Shown here piece by piece: positions 52,001-62,620 of a DNA stretch of 64,000 nucleotides (its first letter is position 1; the number at the start of each line of letters is the position of its first letter). The DNA lies in NCBI GenBank assembly GCA_030141605.1, contig JAQGDQ010000258.1:194000-257999 (forward strand). The letters run 5' to 3'. Both the position numbers and the translations under genes were made by a program. This stretch comes from Tubiluchus corallicola. Lineage: Eukaryota; Priapulida; Priapulimorpha; Priapulimorphida; Tubiluchidae. The notes below the pieces were generated by a model. It made no database searches. It had not been told where the DNA came from and was given only the letters and a program-made list of their open reading frames with translations.

Positions 52001-54263
52001 TATTACCTTGTAGAGCGTATCTTTTTGCTCTCCCAGATGTTCCTTGAACGTCTGTCAAACCACATCGAGGTTTATTCATCCATTCTATAGTTGTGCCATC
52101 CAGCTTCCCTATAATACAAACCAAAATAGTGTTAACATTAGACGTAGACTATGCTGCCATTATCATTATTTTATTATTGTCATCGTCACTTACATAATAA
52201 TCGTCATCATAGTCATCGTCGCTGTTGCCATCGTCTTTTTCGTTATCATTGGTATTATCATGCTGCAGGAAGGCATCAAGAGAATGTGAGACAAAAGTGA
52301 AAAGAATTATTATTCTGATGTAGGTGACATACAACATTGTATCTATTTCAGCAATGTTTCTGATGTAGTTGGCATACAATGTTGTACCTGTTTCTGGAAT
52401 GATTCCGATGTAGTTGACGTGCAATGTTGGGCCTGTTTCTGGAATGTTTCTGATGTAGTTGGCATACAATGTTGTACCTGTTTCTGGAATGATTCCGATG
52501 TAGCTGACGTGCAATGTTGTACCTATTTCAGGAATGTTTCTGATGTAGCTGACATGCAATGTTGTACCTATGTCTGGAACGTTTCTGATGTAGTTGGCAT
52601 ACAATGTTGTGCCTGTTTCTGGAATGTTTCTGATGTAGTTGGCATACAATGTAGTGCCTACTTCTGGGATGTTTCTGATGTAGTTGACGTGTAATGTTGT
52701 GCCTGTTTCTGGAATGTTTCTGATGTAGTTGACATGCAATTTTTGTGCCTACTTCCGGGCTGTTTCTGATGTAGGTACGTGCAGTATTGTACCTGTTTCC
52801 GGAATGTTTTTGGTGTAGTTCACGTACAATGTTGTACCTGTTTCTGGAATGTTAGCAATCCTCTGAAAATTGAGAATGGCGTCCTCCAGGTCCGATTGTT
52901 CCCTTATTCTCACGGAGTTATCCCCAAAACTAGCTGTGTTCAAATAGCCAAAATGTTCCAAGTACCTCTGCAAATGAATGTTTTACTTTAAATTGTACGT
53001 AACGTTTAAGACTAAAAACGCCAGAGAGATTAAAATGTTATTATTGTGCCACTATTAACAAAATGATTGCGTCTCTGTAATAGTTATAAATTGTAAACAA
53101 TAAATCACAAAAAATGGGTGAACTATTAATGTTAAATCTGGAACTGCCTTAATTACATTGCATACAATTATGTGAAGTTGTAACTCGAGCCACTGATTAC
53201 AATCCAGGCTCACTTTCGATTTTGTCACAGTTTATTCTTTCAGCCAAAGTTGGCTTCAAAAATTTAATAAATTGTGGGTCTGTTAAAAAAATGTATGAGG
53301 TATACATATTGATTTGCCCTTTTTGCTAAGCCGTATCCAAACGAAGCAGCATATCTGTTGAAGTAACAACATACAAAATACAAAATTAAACTCGTTTATC
53401 TCATAGCCATGCAACATGAAAACCCTGACGAGAAGCCACCAAGGCGGAAAGCTCTGTAAGGAGACAATTTTCGTTCCACTTAGAGTATTATTACAAAAAC
53501 TACAGATTTCATGTGGTTTTCTAATAATTTAGAAACATGTGAATTCCCCCGTTAGAAGTTGCATTTCTTCTAATTGTAGCGCTGCTTTTTATTTTCCAGT
53601 AAAGGTTTAAAGAAGTATTAAGTAAAACTTTTGAATAAATAAACATTAGCGACATTTTGTGTAACTAGTTTCTATGATTTACAGTAATGAAAATAAATTT
53701 TGTTGGTTCGCGTATCTGGCGCTTACAAAAAGTTTGCCTAGTTGCGTTTCTGTTCATAAAACAAGAAAGACATTTTTGTACAGACGTTTTTAGACCCCAA
53801 TCACAATCATCAAACAGATTTTTTTCGTCATTTTCTTGACGTAATGGTTGGATAAATGTAATGTATTTATGATGTGAAACAGGTCTGCTGTGGGCATAGA
53901 AACCCACAAAAATGAGCTACTGGATGTGGGTCACAGTAAAATATCTTGTATTTATGAACACCAACCCAACCGCCCAATTCCCAAGGAAACTTGTACACTG
54001 TGTACCTTTTGATACGCTTTAGCTACCGAAAAAAGTGTTTTTTTAAGTAAAACTGAATTCACATGTCAAAATATTAATTACCAGTACAAGAATTATTAAC
54101 ATCGTCTTACCTCAGCTTGGTAAGCATCTTTTACATTTTTCGCGGATTTAGGAGCATCTATTGATCTATCGGTCACTCTGACCCTTCCTTTTCGAGGGTC
54201 CGTCGGTGCAGCATTCGTCAAACACAACAAACCATACAAAACAATCAACCCTACTAACTTCAT
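43042..54263 (-). CDS. Secreted, furin-activated matrix metalloproteinase with hemopexin domain
   Basis: Zinc endopeptidase of the extracellular matrix. Eleven exons: 54111-54263, 52838-52967, 52007-52108, 51602-51702, 50823-51039, 50248-50406, 48639-48815, 47508-47656, 46562-46706, 43385-43521 and 43042-43227; phases agree throughout, 551 aa. Residues 1-19 are a signal peptide ([19 protein letters not shown]). The propeptide has [20 protein letters not shown] and the cysteine switch PRCGLTD (Cys110). A furin-type site RAKR (121-124) precedes the catalytic domain, which carries [11 protein letters not shown] (His244, Glu245, His248, His254) and Met262 in the Met-turn (IMWPY). A Thr/Pro hinge (nine Thr in a row, about 303-325) leads to a four-bladed hemopexin domain bounded by Cys327 and Cys519. 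No transmembrane or GPI tail is seen. Furin site plus hemopexin without anchor recalls MMP11/MMP28-like secreted enzymes; no firmer orthology is claimed. Exon 2 ends at a minisatellite built from its own donor region. Confidence 0.96.
44990..45677. mobile_element. Non-autonomous DNA transposon with 31-bp TIRs
   Basis: The left end 44990-45020 (GCGCCGAG, then ACCCACTAGCCGA) is the reverse complement of 45647-45677 with about four mismatches. There is a second inner inverted pair, TACATGGGCTAGCCCAAGTA and CCTACTTGGGCTGCCCATGT. Length 688 bp, no ORF. It lies in intron 9 of the metalloproteinase; another copy is at 28.9-29.66 kb. No clear target-site duplication was identified, so the superfamily is unassigned. 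Confidence 0.85.
47081..47300. mobile_element. Foldback MITE, ~220 bp
   Basis: The left arm (GTTCAGATGTAGAGA, TTCTCTCGCAAC, TCTGAGAGTAAAGTTGCACG) is mirrored by the right arm (CGTGCAACTTTACTCTCAGA, GAAGTTGCGAGAGAA, TCTCTACGTCTGAA). The left arm carries a 15-20 bp insertion. There is no coding capacity. It lies in the metalloproteinase intron between exons 8 and 9. Confidence 0.88.
50067..50181. mobile_element. 115-bp MITE with 21-bp TIRs
   Basis: TATGGAGCCCCCGAAGAGCC at the left is matched by GGCCCTTCGGGGGCTCCATA at the right end, with one mismatch in 21 positions. It is GC-rich at the ends in an AT-rich intron and contains a CTAATTCGTG repeat inside. It lies between metalloproteinase exons 6 and 7. 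Confidence 0.85.
52149..52262. repeat. Imperfect (CAT/CGT/TTA) trinucleotide tract
   Basis: An irregular trinucleotide-rich stretch (minus strand encodes an Asp/Asn-rich run) directly adjoining the 45-bp minisatellite. It is intronic. Confidence 0.7.
52314..52854 (-). repeat. 45-bp minisatellite derived from a metalloproteinase exon-intron junction
   Basis: About twelve units of 45 bp. On the minus strand each unit reads (AACATTCCAGAAACAG)(GTACAACATTG)(TACGTCAACTACATCAGA) with variants. The first unit in transcription order overlaps the end of coding exon 2 (NIPETG), and its ACAG|GTACAA is that exon's donor. Translation in the gene frame gives repeats of [15 protein letters not shown]. The third unit has compensating one-base indels and an in-frame TAG; after it the frame reopens for about ten units. 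Several units keep ACAGGTACAAC; others have GGCAC, losing the GT. Confidence 0.95.
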
Positions 54264-54324
54264 CTTCAAAAGAAAGTATTATGTGTGCAGCGCTTCGAGT
54301 ATGCTAAATGAGTTCTTAAGCCAG

Positions 54325-54334
54325 CTTATATAGA
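54325..54334 (-). promoter_or_regulatory. TATA box of the metalloproteinase gene
   Basis: CTATATAAG on the minus strand lies about 65 bases upstream of the start codon at 54263. That predicts a transcription start near 54300 and a 5' UTR of roughly 35-40 bases, consistent with no intron before the ATG. Confidence 0.65.
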
Positions 54335-55111
54335 TTTGTGATTTTATAGCCCGGGGAAATAACTTTGCAAACTTGTAGACCGGACATGCTTCTTATCTGA
54401 GTCTGTGTGTTTGGGGCAAAACCATGCAGAACGGCATCCATTGGCGTAGGCTCAAATTCAACAAATTAATTCTTAATTAATGCAAAATTCTGTTCAGGAG
54501 ACACAAACGCCATTTATTTCCCAATTTTTTTGCATGCTTCATTATTAAAACGGACATTATTTGTAATTAATGTAATGCATTGTTTGTATAGCTTTTCTTG
54601 GAGCAGCCTTTACACGCCCACACCTGTGCACACAGTACTTTCCGTTTCATAGTGTTGATATTAGACATATATAGGTCTATAATTAACAATCAAGATGTAA
54701 GTTGTTTGATTTAGTTTGCTTTGTAGTATAGAACCTAAGACGAATTGTGGCCATTCCTGAGCAGTTATCAAAAATTTAAATAGCTTGCTGAGCATTGTTC
54801 AGAATATTTTGACAAGTTTATACAATATTACGTATAAGTACCAAAATAAATGGCGGCACCATTTGATACATTTTTAGCATTGTTGAAAACAATGACTTTG
54901 CAAAAATTTGGCAGTGGCTTTCATTATAAATGTTCCTCATTTGTGTGATAGGCTAGACTTCCCACATTTGCGTTCACAAATTGTAGTTCGCAGTAATCAT
55001 GAATAAACTAATCACAACTATAAAAAATTACAATTATCTTTTAGGTGCTGTTTTGATCACATACGTATCCCTACATTAAAGCACTATTAATTAAAAAATA
55101 TAAAACACTTC

Positions 55112-55181
55112 ACTGCACTGGGACTCGAACCCAAGGCCTTCTCTTCCCGGGCAGCTATGCTAACCATTATGCCACAGAAGC
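55112..55181 (-). repeat. tRNA-derived SINE / tRNA pseudogene
   Basis: The minus strand has an A-box (TGGCATAATGGTTAGCATAG) and a perfect B-box (GGTTCGAGTCC) in a TTGGG/CCCAG T-stem. The presumed acceptor strands (GCTTCTG and TGCAGTG) do not pair, so it is unlikely to be a working tRNA. The isotype could not be set. Confidence 0.6.
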
Positions 55182-55369
55182 TCTTGTCTTTTCAGGCTCA
55201 GTTGCCGTTCAGTGATAAGGATGTGAAAAAATGGTGGCTAATGTTGCATTAACAAAAGTTCCGCAAAATATTATGTGCAGTAATATCTACACAAGTATAA
55301 TCTAACGTGACATCAAAAAGATGCGAACACTTTACGTAGTTTCATATTTACAGAGTTTCTCCTTTAAAT

Positions 55370-55436
55370 AGGTAAGTGAGTGAGTGAGTATGTAAGTAAG
55401 TAAGCAGTCAATTAAGCAACAAGGTAAGTAAGTAAA
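55370..55436. repeat. (GTAA)n / (GTGA)n simple repeat
   Basis: Two short GTAA-type tracts separated by about 20 bp. Confidence 0.75.
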
Positions 55437-55949
55437 TCGATGTGATCTTACATCTTAAAAATCGACGCAGTAAGCACCTTATAATTTATACTCATAATAA
55501 ACAATGAATAATCGATAACGTAATGACAATACCTATATAAGTTACACATAGAATAATTCTCCTAACGTAAGTTTCCGAAATGAAACTTGTAATTATATAG
55601 TCACCATTTCTGCCAGGTTAAGGCGATCTTATTTTGCTTTCAAACCAAAGAGTATAACTTTAAAAAACGGGCGAAATACCCCAAAATTGGCGTTCTAATT
55701 CCCATTTTTCTCGGTAAGGCCCCGATTCGAAAAATAAAATATATTAGGCCTAGTGAGTCGACACCAGATCGAGACATTTCTTTTTATATTTGAATTGTTG
55801 AAAAAAGTGGAGCCGCGCATCCCTACTGTCGAAACCATTTTTATAATCACTACATCTATACTTACACTTATAACTGTACATGTATATGCCTAATAATATA
55901 TCACATACATCTGCATTTATATCTATATTCTTAATTAGATAACTGGCCA

Positions 55950-56155
55950 GATAGCTGTATAGATATAGATATAGATATAGACTTAAATATCTACATAGGA
56001 TAGAGATACAAACAGATGTAGGTACAGATGCAGATACAGATACAAATACAGGATAAGATACAGATACAGGTGTAGATGCAGACATAAATGTAGATGTAAT
56101 CGTGGATACGAGTAAGGGTATGGTATTGATATAAGTATAGATATAGATATATAGA
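55950..56155. repeat. Imperfect (GATACA/GATATA)n hexanucleotide array
   Basis: About 30 diverged hexamers of the pattern GATATA, GATACA and GATGCA. The open minus-strand frame (Ser-Val, Leu-Tyr repeats) is a consequence of the array. Confidence 0.85.
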
Positions 56156-58199
56156 AACAAATTAATATATACGAAACAGTGTTAATGTAGTACTTTAGAT
56201 TGCGTAGATTACTTTACATAGTAAGTTTCAAACAAAAGCTATACGAGTAATTCATGAAATTGCCGGAAAAAATAAATTCTTAAATCTTTCTGATTTTTCA
56301 TTCATTGTCAACTTAAGTAAATTGTAAAGGCTGTAGCGAAGAAATTGCTCATTTATTTTGGGGCGATTGCGTAATAATATTTGGGCAGGAATATAAGTGA
56401 ATTATTCTGACGTTGGCACCCTCGGATACAGCGGCCTCTCTTTATGAACTTGTGGCGTAGTCGTGATGTTGCGAGCCGCCTGAAGGAAATAAATCCAAGT
56501 AAGTTGGTCAGGGTCAAGGCTAATAGTGTCAAAGTCTTGACCATTCCAATTGACTTTTAGCACCCGGAGTTTGTGAAGGTTTACTAAAAAGTTGATTTTA
56601 TCGCGTGCAAGTATATAACTATGTTTGGTAATTTATTATGCACCAGTTTGTACTTGTTTTTGCGTTCTGAATACAATAACCATTGTGTTCTTGTAAATAC
56701 CCAATAAATTATAAATTATATCATAATCTGCACAATGCACATATAGCTTATCTTTCATGTGAAGAACTGTGATTTACGTTTCATTGTTGCCATATTTAAG
56801 CTAAATTTTGCCTACAATTATTATGAAGTTTTGTTATGCACAATATTAACATCAATTTCTTTCTAAAACTGCTTGTTTTAATTGGCGGACATGCCGATGA
56901 ACATGATGAAAAAAGAACAGCTATAAAAAGTAGGATAAAAGATTTTAACGCTGTTTCTTCAGACTGGTTAAAGTTTTCTTGGAAGACAATCTTGGCTAGT
57001 ACAAACTTCAGAATGAATGAAATCTCTCATGTGTGCAGTTGAAACAAACCTGTTTTCCCGTCTCTACGCGAAAAAACGTTTTACAGGTAACCTGTGGAAT
57101 TTTGTCAGTAATGCCAAGTAAACTAAGAAGATTAGCAACGTAATCACGTGACCTGTTAATTTTAATGTAATTGGTAAATAAACTATTAGTCAATGCTGCC
57201 GCAAGATAGCTCACTGGACTCTACGTCTAACTATTGTATGTAAATTATACTTATGACGTTGAGAACTTTATGTCAAACGATCAGCATGTTGCGTAGAATA
57301 CGCAGTTCCTTCTTTTGGACTCCTGAATTTTTGTGTATTAATATGAATTTTTGGTTTCAGTTCCCGCGTTTTTATTTTCTATTTGTCCAAATTTACGGCT
57401 GTCAAACACTTTCGACCTACGTGTAAAAGCTTTTGTAGAAATTATTCTGCTGCCAATTATTTTCTGGATATTTTAACAGCATTTAATGGTTGCAGTTTTA
57501 TTTAAACCAAGTCTGCTTTGTCGTTGTGTAACTTTTGTCTCAGAACAGATGATTTAATTAGATTACGATAACCACAAATGTAACTTTCCCCTTCTTTATA
57601 CGCTAGTTCTTAGTTTATTGTGGCTTTGCGTATGTATTTCACGCTTTCGTAGATTCATGGTATTTTTTGGCACAACAAAGCTTAACTTTTTGAAAATGAT
57701 TGTGCATGTGGCATGTCATTGATGAGTTCAGAGAAAAGCGATTACTAACGAGATAAACATAGTCTAGATCCGGTTGCACAAGCACGTGACCTCGGGAATA
57801 AGAGGAGGTTTTACTGAAAGCAAAACTTTTGACATTCGTACTTATCCAAAACGTGCAGGAAAATTATGAACTGGTTCAGGCATTATCATTCTCCTAAAGT
57901 TTGCATGATTTTTTTGGTTGGAAGATGCTTATACTCCGTTTGGTTTTTCTCCTCACAGTCTTATACTAATTATTTAATCATACTTTGTCGTGCTTGTTAT
58001 ATTTGAGGTAAATTCAATTCAATTCAATTCAATTCTAATATTAATAATTCAATTTTAACTTAATTTGTTTATGGAAAGATGCAAGACTCAATTAAATGTC
58101 TCCGCAGACCCTATCTCGCCCTGTGCAGGCGGTTGCAATGTCAAGTTTACTCTAGAGGGTTTCTGTAAACTTTGAGTCATTGAAAACTTTCCATTTAAG

Positions 58200-58850
58200 T
58201 TGAAGGAAGTTAATTAATTATTACGAACAAAGTTGGCTTATTCAAAAACAAACCTGAAAGAGAAAAGTCACAAAATTTATATCAATGTAAAATGAGTTAA
58301 TTAAACAACTTTCATCAATTTATTACTTAATGAATTGCTACAATTTTTTTCTTTGCAGCATGTATTACCTAATCGTTCTAGCAAATTTAAACTCAATTAG
58401 ATCATGGGAACTTTTAATTTAAATCAATGTAGAACTGATCAATTAAACAGATTTAATTAATTAACTGATTAGTGAACTACTACAATTTTTTGTTGTTGTA
58501 AACCAAGGACATCCAAGCCAATCGTTCTATCAAATTTTAATTCTACTGAGTTGTAGGAACGGGCAATTTAACTCAATTTCAAATGAATTAATTAAACAGC
58601 TTTAATTAATTAACCAGTTAGCGAACTGCTACAAATTTTTGGTTTTGAACAAGGACAAGGATGATAGATAATCATCATGGTATATTTTAACTCAGTTGGA
58701 TAATTACTTTTCAGTGGAATTTGATCAATTTAAAGTTTATTAATTAAGCAGTTCTAATTAATTGAGTTATTAATAAATTGTAACAAATTTTACCTTGAAC
58801 CAAAGACATCCTGTCTAACCATCAAACCAAATTTTAGCTGGGATGAATAA
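58200..58850. repeat. ~146-bp tandem satellite, about four diverged copies
   Basis: The landmark ATTAAACAGxTTTAATTAATTAA, then GTGAACTGCTACAATTTTT, recurs near 58293, 58437, 58585 and 58732, i.e. every 144-148 bp. A second landmark (CATCxxxxCTAATCGTTCTAxCAAATTTTAA) recurs with the same period. No coding potential. Confidence 0.8.
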
Positions 58851-59627
58851 ATCTTTTGGAACCGCATAATGTATAAATTTTTGGAGTTGAAAAAAGTGTG
58901 ATAGACAGAGTGAATGAATAACCGGATTTTTGTAATTTCCGAGCTAACATCGAGAAAAATGTTCAGCTGATTTTCTTAGCAATATTCATTTTTATTTACT
59001 AGAATGTCGCATCGTCAATACCTATAAATCCATTTACAATCTATAGAATATCGCAGTAAAATATAAAGAAAAATGTTACATCACTAAATTTTGTACACGT
59101 ATATCAGTATATTTACACATTCACTGTGTGAGTACAATTTAATAAGCCTTACAAAACAAATAATTATGACTATCAAGCAGAATTATTATGATCCAACCCA
59201 GACAACGCATAGGCTACTGTGTTGAAATTCTTGCAAGTATCCTACTACTGAGTAATAATTTAAAAACTAAAACACTTAAAAACTCGATATAACAGTGAAG
59301 AACTGAAAGAGATTATTTTTACATTTTAGCTACAATCCGATAGCTTTAAAAATGTAGCCTTAATTTTTCATTTTGTAAACAGTATCTTGTTATTACATTC
59401 AGTGCTTTAATATAGGCCTACTTTTTGTGTGCAGATAGTTCAGTCTTCACGTTTATCCAGTTACTATCTAATTTACCTACAATGCAGTTAAGGAATGAAA
59501 AAATAGATATGCTATCAACTTTAATTAATAATCAATTAATTTCTACAAAGTCGAATTTTATGATCTTATGCATTGGGCAACACAGTTATTCTGCTTAACT
59601 GCCTCAATGAATATTTGGATGAGCACG

Positions 59628-61262
59628 TCAGCTCCCGGAAAGATTGACAGGTATACCTTGCACCCAAGGATACTTCTCTGGACAGGGCACACAAGTTTTC
59701 ATGTAGTAAGTCATTAAACCTATATTGTATTTACAAGTATTGGGAACAGAGCAGGGTGGAGATCTTTCTTGCATTTTGTGGCAGCTGAAAGGTGACGTTG
59801 GACCGTGCAGTTCATCTAGCGGTATAGGATGACGCACCCAATCAAGGACTTGTTTCACAGTAACAAACCACACATCCGGAAGCTTGGTAATCTCATCCAT
59901 GAACTGCATCATGGCCGCTTTCTGGTTCTTATTGTAAAACCAAGCAGCGTGGAAGAACAGTGGAAAAGGAGCTCGGTTGCTGTTATAGTGTTCGAAAAAA
60001 TTCTTGCGAAGTCCTTCAATGGTGTCCTTGGAACGATACTTCCATGGACAAGCATCAACCATCGCACAGTCGAAGTTTGTTGAATCCTGAAACGTTATCA
60101 TGGGTACCTCCCAAAGTCCTGGGTAAGATCGCTGGGGACATGTCTTATCAGTGGCGCAAGCTTCTTGAGGAATTTTGTACTCCATGGTGAAAGGCCAGAA
60201 AGGAGGATGAGTTTTTATTGCAGGAATTGACGAATCATACAGAAAGCGTTCTTGGTAAAGCATCTGCATTTGCTCGTCTCCGTTAGTGGCAAGAAATGGA
60301 GCTCGCATTCCTAGCACATCAGATCTATTGACATTTCCCAGCTGTTCTAAAAACTCTCGCTGTCCTGCTATCTCTGCCTTCCATTCTGCAGTGGTGGCTT
60401 TCTTCCACCAACCATCTGGAACGCGATGACTGAAAACATGTGAACGTGTCATTGAAGTGTGAAGTTCTGGTAGCAAAAAATGGTGTTTTTCTAACAAACA
60501 ATGAGGGTGCTGTACGTTTAGGTCATAAGTTGAGTACAACAGTTAGTGATCGATGATAGTATGGTTTCTTTTACCATAGCCAAATTTTGGGCAAGTTTTA
60601 ATAGTCTTAAAAACTGATTTTGCCCAAATTTTTCTTAACTCACAATGTAAATTATTTAAACAGTACTGTTGTAGTTTTTATGGCGTACTCTTACGGAACC
60701 TGTCTAGCCAATGTGTTGCTAAATTATGTGTTGCATGGAGACTGCTATTTGTAACCCGTTTTCGTCGTTTTATACCAATATTACTGAAAATTTATGCTCA
60801 GACATAATTGTGGCTCATAATTTGACGTCTTTACGTAATGATATTTTAAATAATTACTATAAGAACATTCCTATTCAGAATACGCAAACAAAATCACACA
60901 CTAGTTAATGCAGATTTCATTAATAATGCAGGTAACATTTGAGTCAAATACATCACAGTGTAGTATATTTTCACGCAAGTCAATCAAGCGTCTTAAAAGA
61001 AATGATTGATTTGCGTGAAAATATACTACACTGTGATGTGCTTGAGTCAAATGATGTTGACTGCATTATTAATGAAATGTGTATTAACTAGTGTGTGATT
61101 TTATTTGCATCTTCTCTAGACGCTTTTTTACCTTTATATCTTACATGCTATCTTACAGACTATTTTTGTAGTTATTTTCTTATGTGTACCATGTAATTCT
61201 GAATTCAATTCATATGCGAATGAAGATAGTATAATGATGATGATGATGACGATGATGATGAT

Positions 61263-61300
<38 letters not shown>

Positions 61301-62620
61301 TGACGATGACGATGATGATGATGATGATGATAATAATAATAATAATAACAACGTTATTAAATACATTTTACTCAAGAAAATAATTATAACTATTTAAAAA
61401 TAAAATCTTTTTTGTTGAGCCATTTTCTTGATGAGTTAATCTCTGAAATATTTTTTATTAAAACTTTAACTTACATGTGATTATAATTAGTCTTCATGTC
61501 TACTGTGCAAAATTAAACTGAATCTCTTTGCCTGTATGTGTAGGTTATGTTCATTAACATGCTCTATCTTGGCAAAACGTTTATCTGATCAATATGTTTT
61601 TAAGAGAACTGTTGCTCGTTTTCATAATAAATAAAATTCTTGGTGTATCATAAATTAAATTAAATTGTGTTTCGGGTCTGCCCATACATTACTCTCAAAA
61701 GAGTAAGAAACTCGTTTAGTGTATTTTACAAATGTAGTTCTACAGGTAACAGGTGCAGAAAATTCTAACTTTAGATTTAATCTGTCATTCGTTAACTTAC
61801 CTTATTGAATGTGAGGCAAGCTCATGGCCTTTGGAATAGAGGTGCTGCACCACATGGTAATCTGTGTACTTGTGTGATGTAAAGAAAGTCAGTGTGATTG
61901 GGCAACCATCAGGATTTGTCCTATTTTCATACATAGCCTAAATTGAAACAATTACAGAAAAAATGAAACCACACAATATAAAAAGGATAAACAATCGTGA
62001 TTTACAGTTAATAATTATTAGTAGATTCTCAGATTTCATTGCACATATGGCACGTCTCACTTTACTTTGATCACAGTTATAATTATGGTCATAATCCACA
62101 TTCATTTTTTCAAGCGTTAACTTCCCGTGTGTAAAATATAGCAGTCGTTATTATATTGTAATATGATTGTATCTGACAAACTTTGAAAAATTGGTTTTCC
62201 TATTAGCCATTTCAAGTAAGTAAAATATGTAGGAACTCTTTTGGTGTTTAACCTTCGATCCCAAGAATGCAGCATTTGTAGCACAGGTCAAGGATAATTT
62301 CATTTATTTAAAATTATGATGTAGATGGACAGGCGAGTAGCGTCACTGTGCTGCACATGACCATGATAGGCACTACAATGCCGTGCAGCTTTTTAACTTC
62401 GAAATATGGCATGACAAAACTGCTTAATGCAGCAAATTTAGCAACTATAATGTAGCACATACCCGGTAAACGTTCCGGTAGTCTAATTCCGTCACTGCGT
62501 CATCAAAGGTAAGCATGATCATCTGAGGAACTTGGGAAACTGGAATTTCTCCAGGAATTTCACTGCTTGCACATCGACAATCAGGAAGCTTACATTTTGA
62601 AGGCTTGCATGGTTTTGCGG
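59628..62620 (-). CDS. Chitin deacetylase (carbohydrate esterase 4), 3' part
   Basis: Secreted polysaccharide deacetylase that removes acetyl groups from chitin. Three exons: 62463-62620, 61801-61937 and 59628-60429 (phases 0 and 2), 365 residues to the stop. The first visible exon starts with a Cys-rich segment (KPCKPSKCKLPDCRCASSE) and has MIMLTFDDAVTEL, the TFDDA motif with the catalytic and metal-binding Asp. Exon 2 gives NPDGCPITLTFFTSHKYT and GHELASHSIS, completing the metal-binding HSISH across the junction. Exon 3 has GMRAPFLATNGDEQMQML, the WPFTMEYKIP block, PGLWEVPMI, FFHAAWF, WFVTVKQVLDW and a Cys-rich tail (CHKMQ, CSVPNTC, CVPCPEKYPW). The exon joins in phase 1 to an upstream exon not found before 64000. 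The signal peptide and any chitin-binding domain are therefore outside or unrecognised. Confidence 0.93.
60883..61108. mobile_element. 226-bp foldback element (MITE-like)
   Basis: The left arm (GCAAACAAAATCACACACTA, TTTCATTAATAATGCAG, CATCACAGTGTAGTATATTT) is the reverse complement of the right arm, which ends TAGTGTGTGATTTTATTTGC. Arms are about 105 bp, with a spacer of about 15 bp. It lies in the intron between the last two chitin deacetylase exons. Confidence 0.9.
61232..61348. repeat. (GAT)n / (GAC)n / (AAT)n trinucleotide array
   Basis: ATG-ATG units with interspersed ACG runs, ending in AAT units; pure period-3 over about 115 bp. It is in the same intron as the preceding foldback. Confidence 0.95.

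Larger units (their letters stand above)
54340..59627. other. No gene seen between metalloproteinase and chitin deacetylase
   Basis: It contains a tRNA-like SINE fragment (55.1 kb), GTAA and GATACA simple repeats, a second tRNA-like snippet at about 57190-57225 (GCTGCCGCAAGATAGCTCAC) and a ~146-bp satellite (58.2-58.85 kb). No exon-like frame was recognised. Confidence 0.5.

Noticed and set aside
52419-52694. Plus-strand frame rich in [11 protein letters not shown]
   Set aside because: Opposite-strand reading of the 45-bp minisatellite; no gene evidence on that strand.
55112-55181. Functional tRNA gene
   Set aside because: A- and B-boxes are good, but the acceptor strands do not pair; kept only as a SINE or pseudogene.
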